A stretch of DNA of 64,000 bases from G963665005 sp963665005 (GTDB taxonomy: Bacteria > Bacillota > Clostridia > Christensenellales > SZUA-584). Numbering within the stretch: the first letter of the stretch is position 1; every line of letters begins with the position of its first letter. The translations under genes and the position numbers were made by a program. The stretch spans positions 2,852,001 through 2,916,000 of the forward strand of contig CAXXTQ010000001.1 in NCBI GenBank assembly GCA_963665005.2, in the 5' to 3' direction. A model generated the notes under the pieces. It had not been told where the DNA came from. It did not search any database and worked only from the letters and a program-made list of their open reading frames with translations. Positions 9,562 through 19,225 of the stretch are shown here, in pieces.

Positions 9562-10769
9562 TCTGTCCTCCTTTGAAAACGCAATATACTTACAGGCAAC
9601 AGTACGATAATATAAGCGGCCAGTATTGCCGCAAAAGCTAAGAAAGGTGCCGCGCCGTCGAACATACCCGTAACCCCCAGGCGAAGCGCCGCCGAAAAGG
9701 GCGTGTAATATGAGACGTCGCGTATAAGCGTCGGCATGAATGCTGTCGGCACCAAAAGCCCTCCCGCAAGCGCTAGAAAAACCGCGCTCATAAAAGATAT
9801 CCCCACCGCAAGCCCCGAAGACCGGCAAAACAACCCGATAAGCATCATTCCTAGGCTGACGAAAGCCGACAGCAGTATTCCGAATAATATCAGTACCAAA
9901 ACATTTCCAGAAAACGAGCTGAACGCGCCCGCGATTATGCACAAAGCTATGGTTAAAACAAAGTATTGTATAAACAAAAATACACTTCCGGCAAGCCATC
10001 TTGATACAAAGCAGGCGGCAGGCGTGTTGCCCGACAAAAGCTGCCTGTGTATAAGGCCGTTAGAATAATCGTCCGCTGTTATTCTGGCTATGGGCATTGC
10101 CCCGAGAGCCGCAAAAAGTATAAGAAAACTCGCGGCATAATATTCTATGGGTAAAGCGCCGTCGAGCGGAGAAGTCTCTTTCGTGCGTTCATATAAATCA
10201 TCTCGCCCAAGAACTCTGTTAAAAAACTCTGCCGTTGTTTCGCTGTATAATGCGGCAGCCTCCGTCTTTTCTATGCCATGGCTTATGCTGTCGGAGTAGA
10301 GAATATTTACGGCGTGCTGGGCGTGGCTAATAAGCTCTGTGCCTGAGTTTAGCGTCTCGAACATGAGCGCGTCCTCAAGAGGCATATCAGGATTGCCGTA
10401 ATATGTTATAGCCGTGCTGCCTCCGCCCCTTAATACTTGCTGCATGTTTGCGGGGACATGAACGAACGCCGCCGCGCCGTTTTCGACCGCTTTTTTACCC
10501 TCGTCCTCGCTCTCCACAAACTCTACTTCAATAAGGCCGCCAAGCGATTCGCTTTCTATAAGCCCTTTTAAAATTCCTATGGTTATTGGGTCTTCGTCCT
10601 CGTTATATACTGCGACGCTAAAGTTTTCTGTACGGACATCAGAAAAAAAGAAAGGCGCTACCGCAAAAGAAATAAGCAGCACAAGCACAAGCGGAGCCAA
10701 AACCGCAAGTATAATTGCCGATTTGTTTTGCAAAAGCCTTTTTAAATCTACTGCAAATAGTTTTTTCAT
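9558..10769 (-). CDS. ABC-2 type transporter permease (first subunit)
   Basis: 403 residues. The N-terminal helix (SAIILAVLAPLVLVLLISFAV) is followed by an external domain of about 190 residues and six C-terminal helices with LFCRSSGLAVGISFMSAVFLALAGGLLVPTAF-type ABC-2 sequence. It pairs with the next gene, so the exporter may be heterodimeric. A small GC hairpin lies between it and the ATPase gene. The export function is inferred from family and operon. Confidence 0.85.
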   Translation of the reverse strand: MKKLFAVDLKRLLQNKSAIILAVLAPLVLVLLISFAVAPFFFSDVRTENFSVAVYNEDEDPITIGILKGLIESESLGGLIEVEFVESEDEGKKAVENGAAAFVHVPANMQQVLRGGGSTAITYYGNPDMPLEDALMFETLNSGTELISHAQHAVNILYSDSISHGIEKTEAAALYSETTAEFFNRVLGRDDLYERTKETSPLDGALPIEYYAASFLILFAALGAMPIARITADDYSNGLIHRQLLSGNTPAACFVSRWLAGSVFLFIQYFVLTIALCIIAGAFSSFSGNVLVLILFGILLSAFVSLGMMLIGLFCRSSGLAVGISFMSAVFLALAGGLLVPTAFMPTLIRDVSYYTPFSAALRLGVTGMFDGAAPFLAFAAILAAYIIVLLPVSILRFQRRTD

Positions 10770-10788
10770 CAGTCCGCCACATTTAATA

Positions 10789-10804
10789 AGGCGGTAACCC
10801 GCCT
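10789..10804 (-). other. Intercistronic hairpin in the exporter operon
   Basis: AGGCGG-TAAC-CCGCCT between the ATPase stop and the start of the first permease. On the transcribed minus strand it is not followed by a T-run, so it looks like a processing or translation-tuning hairpin rather than a terminator. Confidence 0.45.
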
Positions 10805-10811
10805 GTTTTTA

Positions 10812-11516
10812 TTATTCTGTAAAGTACCTTATAGCCTCTGATAAATCGGCAAATGATTCATTGCCCGAAAAATCGATGCTGCCGTAATATGCGCAGGCCC
10901 CGTCGCGAAACGCAAAAAGTTCGTCGGCAAGCATACTTATTTCTTCATTATAATGACTGGTAAAAATAATAGTCATTCCGCTTTTTTTCATATCTATAAG
11001 GCTTTGCGTTATCTTTCTTCTGTTCGCGGCGTCAACGCCGGCAAGCGGTTCATCGAGTATTAAAAGCGAAGGGCTTATAACAAGCGACGCGCCTATGTTA
11101 AGCCTTCTTTTCATGCCGCCCGAAAGCGCCGAAACACGCTTTTTCTCCATATCGGCAAGCCCGATGGTTTCAAGCGTTTGTCTGTATATATTTTCGTCTT
11201 TGTTTTTCATCCAGTAATATAAATTGTCTTTTACGCAAAGCTCCTGCATAAGCGCGATACCCTGGGGCACATAACCGATTTTCTCTCTTGCCTTAGCGGG
11301 GTTTGCAATTGAGTCTATGCCGTCGATATAAAGCTCTCCGCTGTCTGGAGCGGACGCCGTCGCCAAAATCTTTAGCAGCGTTGTCTTGCCCGCGCCGTTT
11401 TCGCCGACAACCGCCAGCGCGCTGCCCTTTTGGATATTGAGGCTTACGCCAGACAGATAGGTGGCTTTACCGTACGATTTGTATAAATCTTTAGCAATAA
11501 TCAAGATTTTGACCAT
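10812..11516 (-). CDS. ABC transporter ATP-binding protein
   Basis: 234 residues with a complete nucleotide-binding domain: Walker A GENGAGKTTL (about 38-47), Q-loop YVPQG, signature ALSGGMKRRL (about 128-137), Walker B LLILDEPLAG (about 148-157) and H-loop FTSHY. It resembles the drug and lantibiotic export class (CcmA/NatA group) and is encoded first in an operon with two ABC-2 permeases. The ATG at 11516 has a weak ribosome site; an in-frame TTG a few codons later is an alternative start. Confidence 0.92.
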   Translation of the reverse strand: MVKILIIAKDLYKSYGKATYLSGVSLNIQKGSALAVVGENGAGKTTLLKILATASAPDSGELYIDGIDSIANPAKAREKIGYVPQGIALMQELCVKDNLYYWMKNKDENIYRQTLETIGLADMEKKRVSALSGGMKRRLNIGASLVISPSLLILDEPLAGVDAANRRKITQSLIDMKKSGMTIIFTSHYNEEISMLADELFAFRDGACAYYGSIDFSGNESFADLSEAIRYFTE

Positions 11517-11714
11517 CCTGCAATTAATTTATATATTAAAAATAGTATAGCATGCCAAAAATATCGCGTCAATTAACTACAAGCACGTGTGTTCTCCATT
11601 AAAAAAACGATATTTTTTTGTTTTTAGCCACTCTTACAACTAAAAGCGATTGCGATGTAATCATGTATGCTTTATAATTCTTTAGTACCATAAAAAAGTG
11701 ATTTGAGGATAAAA

Positions 11715-12191
11715 ATGAGAGAAAGATTAAAAAGGCGGCAGCTTTCGTCATTTACGGGTATACTCAGCGTAGCGGGTATCTTAATTGGCATTGTTATAAT
11801 ATCCGCCGGAATGTATGTTTTAGCCGACGCTTTAAACAGCAATCTTGTGCAGTTCGCGCAATACGGGCTGTTTATATTAATAGGTATAGTTATTATACGA
11901 AAATGGATAACCGAGTACGAATACGCACTTATCGATAACTGGCTTCATGTAGACAGGTATCTCGGGAAAAACTCAAAACGCCTTTTCGAGGTAAAACTTT
12001 CACGTATAACGTATATAGGAAAAACGCTTCCCGATTATTATAACGGCAAAATACAGCGCCTTACTTACGCAAGCAAAAAAAGCGGCGTTGTCTACATTAT
12101 CTATAAAGACGGTGATGAAAAAAAATGCGTATATTTCAGCCCAAGCGATAAACTGGTCGAAAGGCTAGAAAGGCGCGTATCAAAATCTTAG
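11715..12191 (+). CDS. Membrane protein with bacterial PH-like domain, unknown
   Basis: 158 residues from the ATG at 11715 behind TTTGAGG; an upstream TTG is less likely. Two membrane helices (about 15-36 and 47-63) precede a beta-rich cytoplasmic part (EYEYALIDNWLHVDRYLG, then LSRITYIGKTLP) that reads like the bacterial PH-domain proteins of Firmicutes. It is convergent with the next gene. Function unknown. Confidence 0.65.
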   Translation: MRERLKRRQLSSFTGILSVAGILIGIVIISAGMYVLADALNSNLVQFAQYGLFILIGIVIIRKWITEYEYALIDNWLHVDRYLGKNSKRLFEVKLSRITYIGKTLPDYYNGKIQRLTYASKKSGVVYIIYKDGDEKKCVYFSPSDKLVERLERRVSKS

Positions 12192-12197
12192 AATCTA

Positions 12198-12995
12198 TTA
12201 TAATATAAGCGAAATGATAACGGCGGCTGCAAGCACACTTGCCGCGATTATGCCGAATTTCTTTAAAAACCTTACATCGCTGATTTCAAAAAACATGCTT
12301 TTTCTCATTCCGCCCCAGGAAAGCGTGTATTTTTTTAGCACGCTCCATTTTGTAAAATCAATACGCAGAAGCAAAAGCTCTGAAAGAGAAAACAGCACAG
12401 ACATAATATAAAGTGTTATCGGCAATGCGCCTATACCCATTACAGGCAAAACAAGAGCTTTGGGGTTAAACCCCGTAATACCTATCTGCCCTTTTATCAT
12501 CAAAAACAGCATTAGCCCGTATAAACAAAAAGGAAGCAAAAAAGCAATTCCCGACATAACGACAGAAAACGTTGATACCGCTACTGTTGTAAGAAAATCG
12601 GTACGGTAATTTACTATCTCTTTTGTCTCTGCAAAAGAATAATACCTGTCTTTCGAGAAATACGGTTTGTCCATAGAACGAAGAGCGGCAGAAGTTTTTT
12701 TGTCCATGAATTTCAAATCGCGGGTCTGCAAAAGCTTTACAAAATGCTCTTCAGAGAGGTCATATTCTTCTTTTGGCTCAAACTTTAAAATATGTATCTT
12801 TCTATATGTAAGCGAATATACTCTGCCCATTTCAAACTTATAAAAGGAAAACGGCAGTCTTACAAGCAGTCTGAAAACCCTCGGGGTTTCATCTTTTATA
12901 GAAGATACGGGAGTAAAATACAACCTGTACCGATTCGGCCCCGACGCTCTTTCTTTAGAAAATAAAAGCATGTTCTCACGTACTGTTTTTTTCAT
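12198..12995 (-). CDS. Integral membrane protein, unknown
   Basis: 265 residues. ATG at 12995 follows AAGGAGTTGACC; the ATG seven codons upstream lies in front of that site. The first half is soluble and basic (RYRLYFTPVSSIKDETPRVFRLLVRLPF). The second half has about four membrane helices, including one at the extreme C-terminus. I do not recognise a family. It is convergent with the PH-like gene, with six bases between stops. Confidence 0.6.
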   Translation of the reverse strand: MKKTVRENMLLFSKERASGPNRYRLYFTPVSSIKDETPRVFRLLVRLPFSFYKFEMGRVYSLTYRKIHILKFEPKEEYDLSEEHFVKLLQTRDLKFMDKKTSAALRSMDKPYFSKDRYYSFAETKEIVNYRTDFLTTVAVSTFSVVMSGIAFLLPFCLYGLMLFLMIKGQIGITGFNPKALVLPVMGIGALPITLYIMSVLFSLSELLLLRIDFTKWSVLKKYTLSWGGMRKSMFFEISDVRFLKKFGIIAASVLAAAVIISLIL

Positions 12996-13103
12996 GGTCA
13001 ACTCCTTAAAATACATATAAACTATTATCTCATACTTTTTTTAATTATAAAAGGGTTGTATAAAAATCTTTTGGCATATAAACTATAATTGAGGTGAGTT
13101 TGT

Positions 13104-14492
13104 ATGGAAAGGCAAACGCCAATAATGGACGCGCTTTATGATATTTCGGGTTCTTCAAAAGCAAGGTTTTGCATGCCCGGCCACAAAGGCGATTCGGGGT
13201 ATTTCGGCGGAGAAATGCTAAAGTACGATATTACAGAACTGCCCGGCGCGGATAATCTTTTAAAGCCTTCGGGCGCTATCAAAAAATCGCAGGACCTGCA
13301 TGCTAATTTTATACGCGCAGGTGCCGCTTATTACACCACAGGCGGCTCTACCGCGGGTGTTTTAGCAATGCTCTCTCTCTACAGAGGCAAGAAAGTCATT
13401 TTCCCGAGAGGCATACACATAAGCGCGGCAAACGCGATTCGTATGTTTGAAATAAAACCTGTTTTTTTAGCTTCCCAGCCTTGTGACTATCCTTTTGTGG
13501 TAAGCGCTGCGGATATAAAAGCGGCTCTTTCAACAAATCGCGACGCGGCGGCCGTTTTTATAGTTTATCCAAGCTATTACGGCATATGCTGCGATATACA
13601 AAGCATAGCGCAGATTGCCCACAAAGCAAAAGTTCCGCTTCTTGTTGACGCTGCACATTCAGCGCATTTTGTATATTCGTCTTTGCTGCCCATGTCCCCT
13701 TCGGACGCAGGCGCGGATATATGGACGCAAAGCGCGCACAAAACTCTGCCCGCAATAAACGGCTGCGCATGCGTTTGCGCGGGCGAATCTTCACTCGTGC
13801 CCAAAAGAGAGGTCAAACGCGCTCTTGGGCAGATTCAGTCAACAAGCCCTTCATATTTACTTCTTGGCTCTTTGGATTATGCAAACGCGTATATGCGCGA
13901 TAAAGGAGAGCAGGAGCTTTACCGTATAATAACGCTTTGCGAACAATACGAAAAGCTTATAGATGAGCTTGACGGTTTTAGCTGCCCCAAAATATCAATG
14001 ACGGGAATGACTGACAAAGACAGAACAAAAATGATAATAGACGTCAGCAAAAGCGGGCACACCGGTCTGGCAATAAAAGATATGCTCGCCAAGCAAGGCA
14101 TACACATAGAATGCGCCGATGCAAAAACGCTTCTCGTTCTGCTGACCGTAGGCGATACCAAGGCGCACCTCGAGATGCTTTACAGGGCGCTGTCTAATAT
14201 AGAAAAAATACGCGGCAAAAATATATATTTTTCTCCGCACAGTTTGCCTGAAGCGACAAAATATTCACAGAACTCAAGATACTGGGAGAAAACAGAAAAA
14301 GTGCGTATAGAACGGTCTGTAAAACGCATTAGCGCATCTACAGCCGGCGTTTTTCCGCCCGGTGAAGTTGTTATAATGCGCGGTCAGGTAATATCTTTTG
14401 AAATTGCAGGATACCTTTTAGAAGCCAAACGGCAGGGTTTTGATATTTTCGGCATTGAAGATGACAGCATATACGTTTTTGAGGAGATTTAA
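13104..14492 (+). CDS. Orn/Lys/Arg decarboxylase-like PLP enzyme
   Basis: 462 residues of the fold-type I, group III decarboxylase family (SpeA/YaaO type). The family opener RFCMPGHKGDSGYF lies at about 21-34. The PLP lysine is in WTQSAHKTLPAINGC (about 209-223), with the preceding LLVDAAHSAHF carrying the pyridine-N aspartate. Such enzymes make cadaverine, agmatine or putrescine. Its place just before HAD-tmk-holB-ricT is common in Clostridia and gives no clue to the substrate. Its stop overlaps the HAD start by one base (TAATG). Confidence 0.88.
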   Translation: MERQTPIMDALYDISGSSKARFCMPGHKGDSGYFGGEMLKYDITELPGADNLLKPSGAIKKSQDLHANFIRAGAAYYTTGGSTAGVLAMLSLYRGKKVIFPRGIHISAANAIRMFEIKPVFLASQPCDYPFVVSAADIKAALSTNRDAAAVFIVYPSYYGICCDIQSIAQIAHKAKVPLLVDAAHSAHFVYSSLLPMSPSDAGADIWTQSAHKTLPAINGCACVCAGESSLVPKREVKRALGQIQSTSPSYLLLGSLDYANAYMRDKGEQELYRIITLCEQYEKLIDELDGFSCPKISMTGMTDKDRTKMIIDVSKSGHTGLAIKDMLAKQGIHIECADAKTLLVLLTVGDTKAHLEMLYRALSNIEKIRGKNIYFSPHSLPEATKYSQNSRYWEKTEKVRIERSVKRISASTAGVFPPGEVVIMRGQVISFEIAGYLLEAKRQGFDIFGIEDDSIYVFEEI

Positions 14493-15172
14493 TGATACAA
14501 AATTTGACTGACAGAAACACTGACTACAAGAATATATTCTTTGACCTTGACGGCACTGTTGTCGATTCGGGGCAAGGATGTATAAACGGCTTAAAATACA
14601 TGTTCCAAAAAATAGGCCTTACGGAAAACGATGAGGCAAAAATAAAAGCTTTTCTCGGCCCTTCGGTTAAGGTTCACCTAATGGAAAACTACTCTTTTGA
14701 AGACAATCAGGCAGACCAGGCATATGATTTTTACAAAGAGTATTATTTAAGCCAAGGCATATATGAAAACTGCCTTTACGACGGCATAAAGCAAACAATA
14801 GAAGCTATAAAAAATACAGGCAAAAAAGTATACATAGCTACATTAAAACCGCAGGTCCAGGCAGAGAGCATACTCGAAAGGTATGGCATGACGTCTTTGT
14901 TTTCAGGCATTTTCGGCGCAAGGCACGACCTTGGCATATACGATAAAAACACGCTTTTAACCCGCGCGATAAGCAAGATAGGCGATGTGCCTGATGCCGT
15001 AATGGTAGGCGACAGATATTATGATATAATAAGCGGAAAGCATGTGGGGTTTGATACGGCAGGCGTTTTGTACGGATACGGCAGCCGCCGCGAACTTATT
15101 GAAGCAGGATGTGATCATCTCGTTGACAGCGTAAGCGATTTATACGATATGCTAGGGAGGAAAAGCACATGA
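14492..15172 (+). CDS. HAD-family phosphatase (phosphoglycolate phosphatase-like)
   Basis: 226 residues. HAD motif I is FFDLDGTVVDS (about 16-26). Motif II lies near YIATLKPQ, and motif III/IV is VMVGDRYYDIISGKHVGFDTAGVLYGYG. An all-alpha C1 cap lies between motifs I and II, as in Gph/PpaX. It starts at the overlap with the decarboxylase stop behind GAGGAG and overlaps tmk by ATGA, so it is translationally coupled. Substrate not determined. Confidence 0.88.
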   Translation: MIQNLTDRNTDYKNIFFDLDGTVVDSGQGCINGLKYMFQKIGLTENDEAKIKAFLGPSVKVHLMENYSFEDNQADQAYDFYKEYYLSQGIYENCLYDGIKQTIEAIKNTGKKVYIATLKPQVQAESILERYGMTSLFSGIFGARHDLGIYDKNTLLTRAISKIGDVPDAVMVGDRYYDIISGKHVGFDTAGVLYGYGSRRELIEAGCDHLVDSVSDLYDMLGRKST

Positions 15173-15798
15173 GCGGACTATTTATAGCGTTTGAAGGCGC
15201 TGACGGGTGCGGAAAATCTACACAGCTGCGTTTTCTGGCTGATTATTTAGAAAGCCTCAGAATTAGCGTTGTGCGCACAAGAGAGCCGGGCGGCTGCCCT
15301 ATTTCCGAAAAAATCAGAGATATAGTGCTTGATAAAGATAACACGCAGATGTCGTCTGTAACCGAAGCTATGCTTTATGCCGCCGCGCGTGCGCAGCACG
15401 TGAGCCAGGTAATAAAGCCCGCTATAGACAACGGCGAAATCGTTCTGTGCGACCGTTTTTTATATTCTTCGCTCGCGTATCAGGGATACGGCAGGCAGCT
15501 TGGCGTAGAAAAGGTACGAAAAATAAACGAAATAGCAGTACAAGGATATATGCCCGACGTCACGGTTTTTTTAAAAATGCCGCCCGAGCGCGCTTTTGAA
15601 AGAATGAATGAATTAAAAGAACACGACAGAATAGAGAGAGAAGATATGTCTTTTCACCGGCGTGTTTACGACGGATTCACAGAGCTGTCTAAAAGCGAAG
15701 ATATAATGTCTATAGACGGCAGCGGCACAAAGTTTGAAACACACGAGATTATAAAGAATCGGCTTTTGCCCATAATTAAAAACGCGGGAATTCTATGA
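15169..15798 (+). CDS. tmk: Thymidylate kinase
   Basis: 209 residues. It phosphorylates dTMP to dTDP. P-loop FEGADGCGKSTQ (about 7-18), DR(E/Y)-type motif TREPGGCPISEKIR and the base-binding DRFLYSSLAYQGYGR are all present. ATGA overlaps join it to the upstream HAD gene and the downstream holB, the conserved Firmicute tmk-holB pairing. Confidence 0.96.
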   Translation: MSGLFIAFEGADGCGKSTQLRFLADYLESLRISVVRTREPGGCPISEKIRDIVLDKDNTQMSSVTEAMLYAAARAQHVSQVIKPAIDNGEIVLCDRFLYSSLAYQGYGRQLGVEKVRKINEIAVQGYMPDVTVFLKMPPERAFERMNELKEHDRIEREDMSFHRRVYDGFTELSKSEDIMSIDGSGTKFETHEIIKNRLLPIIKNAGIL

Positions 15799-16748
15799 CA
15801 AAAGATAATATGCGGCAAAGGTTTCTAGACGCCGCAGAACAAAAACATATGCTCGGCGCATACCTCGTGATCTGCCCGAGGCCGGATGTCGCCAAAAGGC
15901 TGGTTAACGAGTTTTTATTGCGACTGTACTGCAAAAAAGGCGGCTGCGGCGTTTGCGCTGACTGCCGCAAGGTTTTAGGCGGCCATGTAGATATTATGCG
16001 CCTTTGTTCGCCGCGTGTTGAAGAGTTCAGACAAGCTATCTCTTTTATAGGCAGCAAGGCATATGAAGCGGAGTATAAAACGGTTATAATAGAAAACGCA
16101 GACGACATGACGGACGCCGCCGCGAACAGTATGCTGAAAACTCTCGAACAGCCGCCGAAAAATACCGTTATCATTCTTGAAGCACGGTCTGTCTCGGGTG
16201 TTCTTCCGACAATTGCGTCAAGATGCGCGGCCGTTTATCTTTTGCCCGAAAGCGACGCAGAGACAACTATTCAAAATGAGCTCGGTATAAACAAAGCAAG
16301 AGCAGCGGTTTTATCAGATTTATCGGGCGGTTTTTTGGACGAAGCTAAAAGAATAGACAAAGACGCAGAGTTTTGGGCTCTGCGGCAGATTATATTAGAG
16401 CATTGCCATAAGCTGTTGTATCAAAAAACAATGTCCATAAGTACATACGCAGATTTTCTTGAAAAGAACAAAGAGAACATTATACCTGTGCTTTGCGTTA
16501 TGCAGTCATATTTTCGGGATATCTGTTTTTATAGCAAAACAAAGAATAAAGAGTTTATAACTAACAAAGATAAAACGGAGCAAATAGCAAAAGCCGCCGC
16601 AGACTTTACAAGCGGTGCAATAAGTAATATTATTAGGGTTATACTTGAAACGGAAAGAAAATTTCTTTTTGCGGTAAACTTTCGGTTAGCTGCAGAAAAG
16701 ATGTTTTTCGACATACTGGAGGAAAAAAGCAGATGGAAAAAGTTATAG
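15795..16748 (+). CDS. holB: DNA polymerase III subunit delta' (HolB)
   Basis: 317 residues, clamp-loader delta' of the AAA+ class. The zinc module CGVCADCRK follows CKKG (about 43-58). There is no functional P-loop, as expected for delta'. The sensor region NADDMTDAAANSMLKTLEQPPKNTVIILEA is the best-conserved part. It overlaps tmk by four bases and ricT by 16 bases. Confidence 0.92.
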   Translation: MTKDNMRQRFLDAAEQKHMLGAYLVICPRPDVAKRLVNEFLLRLYCKKGGCGVCADCRKVLGGHVDIMRLCSPRVEEFRQAISFIGSKAYEAEYKTVIIENADDMTDAAANSMLKTLEQPPKNTVIILEARSVSGVLPTIASRCAAVYLLPESDAETTIQNELGINKARAAVLSDLSGGFLDEAKRIDKDAEFWALRQIILEHCHKLLYQKTMSISTYADFLEKNKENIIPVLCVMQSYFRDICFYSKTKNKEFITNKDKTEQIAKAAADFTSGAISNIIRVILETERKFLFAVNFRLAAEKMFFDILEEKSRWKKL

Positions 16749-17773
16749 GCGTAAGGTTTAAACGCGTAGGAAAAGTATATTATTTTCTTGCGGGTAAAAT
16801 ACATTTTGAACAAGGCGACCACGCAATCGTAGAAACATCTAAAGGCACAGAATTCGGCGAAGTCGTTATTCCTGAAAAATTTGTGGAGCAAAAAGATTTA
16901 GTCGCGCCGTTAAAACAAGTAATACGCCGCGCTAATTCTAAAGACGATAAGAAGATTGAAGAAAATAAACAAAAAGAAAAAAAGGCGTTTGGAACGTGCG
17001 TAGAAAAAATAGCAAAACACGAGCTTGATATGAAGCTCGTTGATGTCGAGTATACCTTTGATAATTCTAAGATAGTTTTCTATTTCACGGCAGACGGAAG
17101 AGTTGATTTCAGAGACCTTGTTAAAGACCTTGCAGGAGTGTTTAAAACAAGAATAGAACTGCGGCAGATAGGAGTTCGGGACGAAGCTAAAATGCTCGGC
17201 GGCCTTGGCCCTTGCGGCCGCGCATGCTGCTGCTCTTATTTTCTCGGCGATTTTAACCCTGTATCAATCAAAATGGCAAAAGAACAGAACCTTTCGCTGT
17301 CGCCTACAAAAATAAGCGGCCTTTGCGGAAGGCTCATGTGCTGTCTTAATTATGAGCATGAACATTACTGCAAAACGCGCAAACGTATGCCAAAACCGGG
17401 CAGCACTGTCGACACACCCGAAGGGCGTGGCGTCGTTCTTGATAACAACGCTATAACAGAAAAAGTGCGCGTAAAGATAACTTTGCCCGACGAGAACATA
17501 GAAGTAAAATCTTTCGCTTTAGAAGATGTTAAAATGTTGTTTAACCGCAATCCTCAGGATAAAAAAAAGGGCTCGGATAAAGAGGCAAATTACGGTGGCA
17601 AAAACCGAAATAAAGCAAAAGACAATATTGATAACGCAAAAGGCAGTGAGAATGCACAGAAAAACACCGTAAATATAAATAAAAATGACGCAGGCGGCAG
17701 TGATAAAAACGAAGCCGAAAATAACAACGCCGCAATAGAAAACAAAAATGAAGAGATCGAAAATATAGATTAG
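16733..17773 (+). CDS. ricT: RicT/YaaT, PSP1-domain protein
   Basis: 346 residues. Family members work in the RicAFT complex, which carries Fe-S clusters and controls RNase Y processing and sporulation entry in Bacillus. The cysteine pairs are visible in GPCGRACCCSYF (about 161-172) and GLCGRLMCCLNYEHEHY (about 196-212). The last roughly 80 residues are a low-complexity tail of Asn, Lys, Asp and Glu, longer than usual. ATG follows GGAGGAAAAAAGCAG inside the end of holB. Confidence 0.93.
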   Translation: MEKVIGVRFKRVGKVYYFLAGKIHFEQGDHAIVETSKGTEFGEVVIPEKFVEQKDLVAPLKQVIRRANSKDDKKIEENKQKEKKAFGTCVEKIAKHELDMKLVDVEYTFDNSKIVFYFTADGRVDFRDLVKDLAGVFKTRIELRQIGVRDEAKMLGGLGPCGRACCCSYFLGDFNPVSIKMAKEQNLSLSPTKISGLCGRLMCCLNYEHEHYCKTRKRMPKPGSTVDTPEGRGVVLDNNAITEKVRVKITLPDENIEVKSFALEDVKMLFNRNPQDKKKGSDKEANYGGKNRNKAKDNIDNAKGSENAQKNTVNINKNDAGGSDKNEAENNNAAIENKNEEIENID

Positions 17774-17838
17774 GAATTCCAAACTCGAATAAACACTGGT
17801 TGTATAAAAAAAGAAGGAACAATGTTGATTTTAAAGTC

Positions 17839-17867
17839 TTGATTTTTTTAATACATGTGTTTACAAT
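17839..17867 (+). promoter_or_regulatory. Probable sigma-A promoter of the ferredoxin gene
   Basis: TTGATT, 17 bases, TACAAT, about 35 bases before the ferredoxin start. Confidence 0.6.
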
Positions 17868-17901
17868 ATACCTAGAATACAAAACTACGAGGAGGAAAAC
17901 C

Positions 17902-18072
17902 ATGGCATATAAAATTACCGATGATTGCATCTCTTGCGGTGCTTGCGAAAGCGAATGCCCCGTTGAGGCAATATCTGAAGGCGACAGCAAATATGTTATC
18001 GATGCAGAGCTTTGTATTGACTGCGGCGCATGTGTAGATACTTGCCCGAACGAAGCAATAGAACCCGGCTGA
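17902..18072 (+). CDS. 2[4Fe-4S] ferredoxin
   Basis: 56 residues from ATG 17902, preceded by GAGGAGGAAAAC. It has two CxxCxxCxxxCP clusters: CISCGACESECP and CIDCGACVDTCP. This is the classic clostridial low-potential ferredoxin used by pyruvate:ferredoxin oxidoreductase and hydrogenase, and marks an anaerobic lifestyle. It is a single-gene unit with promoter and terminator. Confidence 0.96.
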   Translation: MAYKITDDCISCGACESECPVEAISEGDSKYVIDAELCIDCGACVDTCPNEAIEPG

Positions 18073-18084
18073 TCCACTCAAAAT

Positions 18085-18116
18085 AAAAAGGCCGAAAAAT
18101 CAAACGGCCTTTTTTG
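18085..18116 (+). terminator. Terminator of the ferredoxin gene
   Basis: AAAAGGCCG, an 8-base loop, CGGCCTTTTTT. It is bidirectional and also serves the convergent gene that ends at 18132. Confidence 0.9.
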
Positions 18117-18131
18117 TTTTCTCTTTTTTAA

Positions 18132-19049
18132 TTACTTGCAGCGTTTGCAGTCAATTATATATTTTCCGTCGAGCCTATACACAGATTTTCCGCAGTGTGA
18201 ATTAAGAAGCGTTAAATCAAGGCTTTTTTTATTTGGGCAGACAGATATATCGCGCAGTTCAAAAGTATCTTTAACGTTTGTATAGCCTATAGCATCATTT
18301 ATTTCAAAACAATCACAGCCGTTCGCGTAAGCGTCATCTCCGCATGCCTGATAACTCTTTAGAGGCACAGATGCTATTATCTTTACATATCCTTTTATGC
18401 TCGTCTTTTCGCTGACTGCCGATCTTTCCGCCGGAGTTAATTTCTCATCGTCCGCTTCGCTCTTTGCCTCCCGATATAAAAAAGCTCCTCTTTTTATAAT
18501 CGATACATTAGTTTTACACGCTCCCTGAGGTTTATACCCGCCGGGAATTACGAGGTATAAACAAAATGTTTTTTCTATCGGCGTGCTCCAAAGCTTGGTT
18601 ATAAGAGTATGCTCATCTAGCTTTACTTGCATTTTCTCTATGCTTTTGAATACGGCTGCCCCTGAAACAAATGCCACGCCCAAAGGCACAGGCGTGAGCA
18701 GCTTATCAAAAGTAATACGGAATTCAACCGCCGGATCTTTCTCTGCCTTTCCGACTCTCTCTTCAAAAAAGACTCCAGAAACCCCTATATCCCCCATAAG
18801 CTCGGTTGTAGTTTTTTGCGCAATTGCCGGCATCCATGCACCGTTATCTCTTCTTTTTTCGCAAGATATTATGTTTATTTCTTTCTCATCGCCGGCGGGA
18901 CAGATTTCGAGTATCCAGCCGGGCAGATCATTGGCGGCGCTTCCGTCGCCCGAAACACGCACGGTAATAGCCGTTGTACCTTCTCTGCATACGAAGTTGA
19001 TACACTCGAATTCATATCCTTCGAGCATAACCAAATTATTATTCCCCAT
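18132..19049 (-). CDS. Protein of unknown function with Cys-rich C-terminus
   Basis: 305 residues from ATG 19049, which follows GGGAG at good spacing; earlier in-frame starts lack a site. No signal peptide or membrane helix. Beta-rich repeats of the type ITVRVSGDGSAANDLPGWILEICPAG and VKIIASVPLKSYQACGDDAYANGCDCFE suggest a structural, possibly spore-coat or exosporium-like protein, but this is speculation. It ends with CKRCK. Convergent with the ferredoxin gene. Confidence 0.6.
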   Translation of the reverse strand: MGNNNLVMLEGYEFECINFVCREGTTAITVRVSGDGSAANDLPGWILEICPAGDEKEINIISCEKRRDNGAWMPAIAQKTTTELMGDIGVSGVFFEERVGKAEKDPAVEFRITFDKLLTPVPLGVAFVSGAAVFKSIEKMQVKLDEHTLITKLWSTPIEKTFCLYLVIPGGYKPQGACKTNVSIIKRGAFLYREAKSEADDEKLTPAERSAVSEKTSIKGYVKIIASVPLKSYQACGDDAYANGCDCFEINDAIGYTNVKDTFELRDISVCPNKKSLDLTLLNSHCGKSVYRLDGKYIIDCKRCK

Positions 19050-19225
19050 TTTTATGTACTCCCTTTCTACTAAAATATATAGGCAAGGCAATATTAGTGT
19101 ATGCATATCGACAGCAAAACGTTCGCGCTCATTGACACGGTAAATTTGAAAGTGTAATATAAATTTATTCATAATAAATAACCAGCAGCAAGAAAGATAA
19201 TATTAATGTTTACCAGAGGCAGAAA

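Noticed and set aside
8443..9999. A 518-residue form of the second ABC-2 permease
   Set aside because: The first 146 residues overlap the upstream permease gene in another frame and lack membrane character; the TTG at 9561 has a perfect AGGAGG site.
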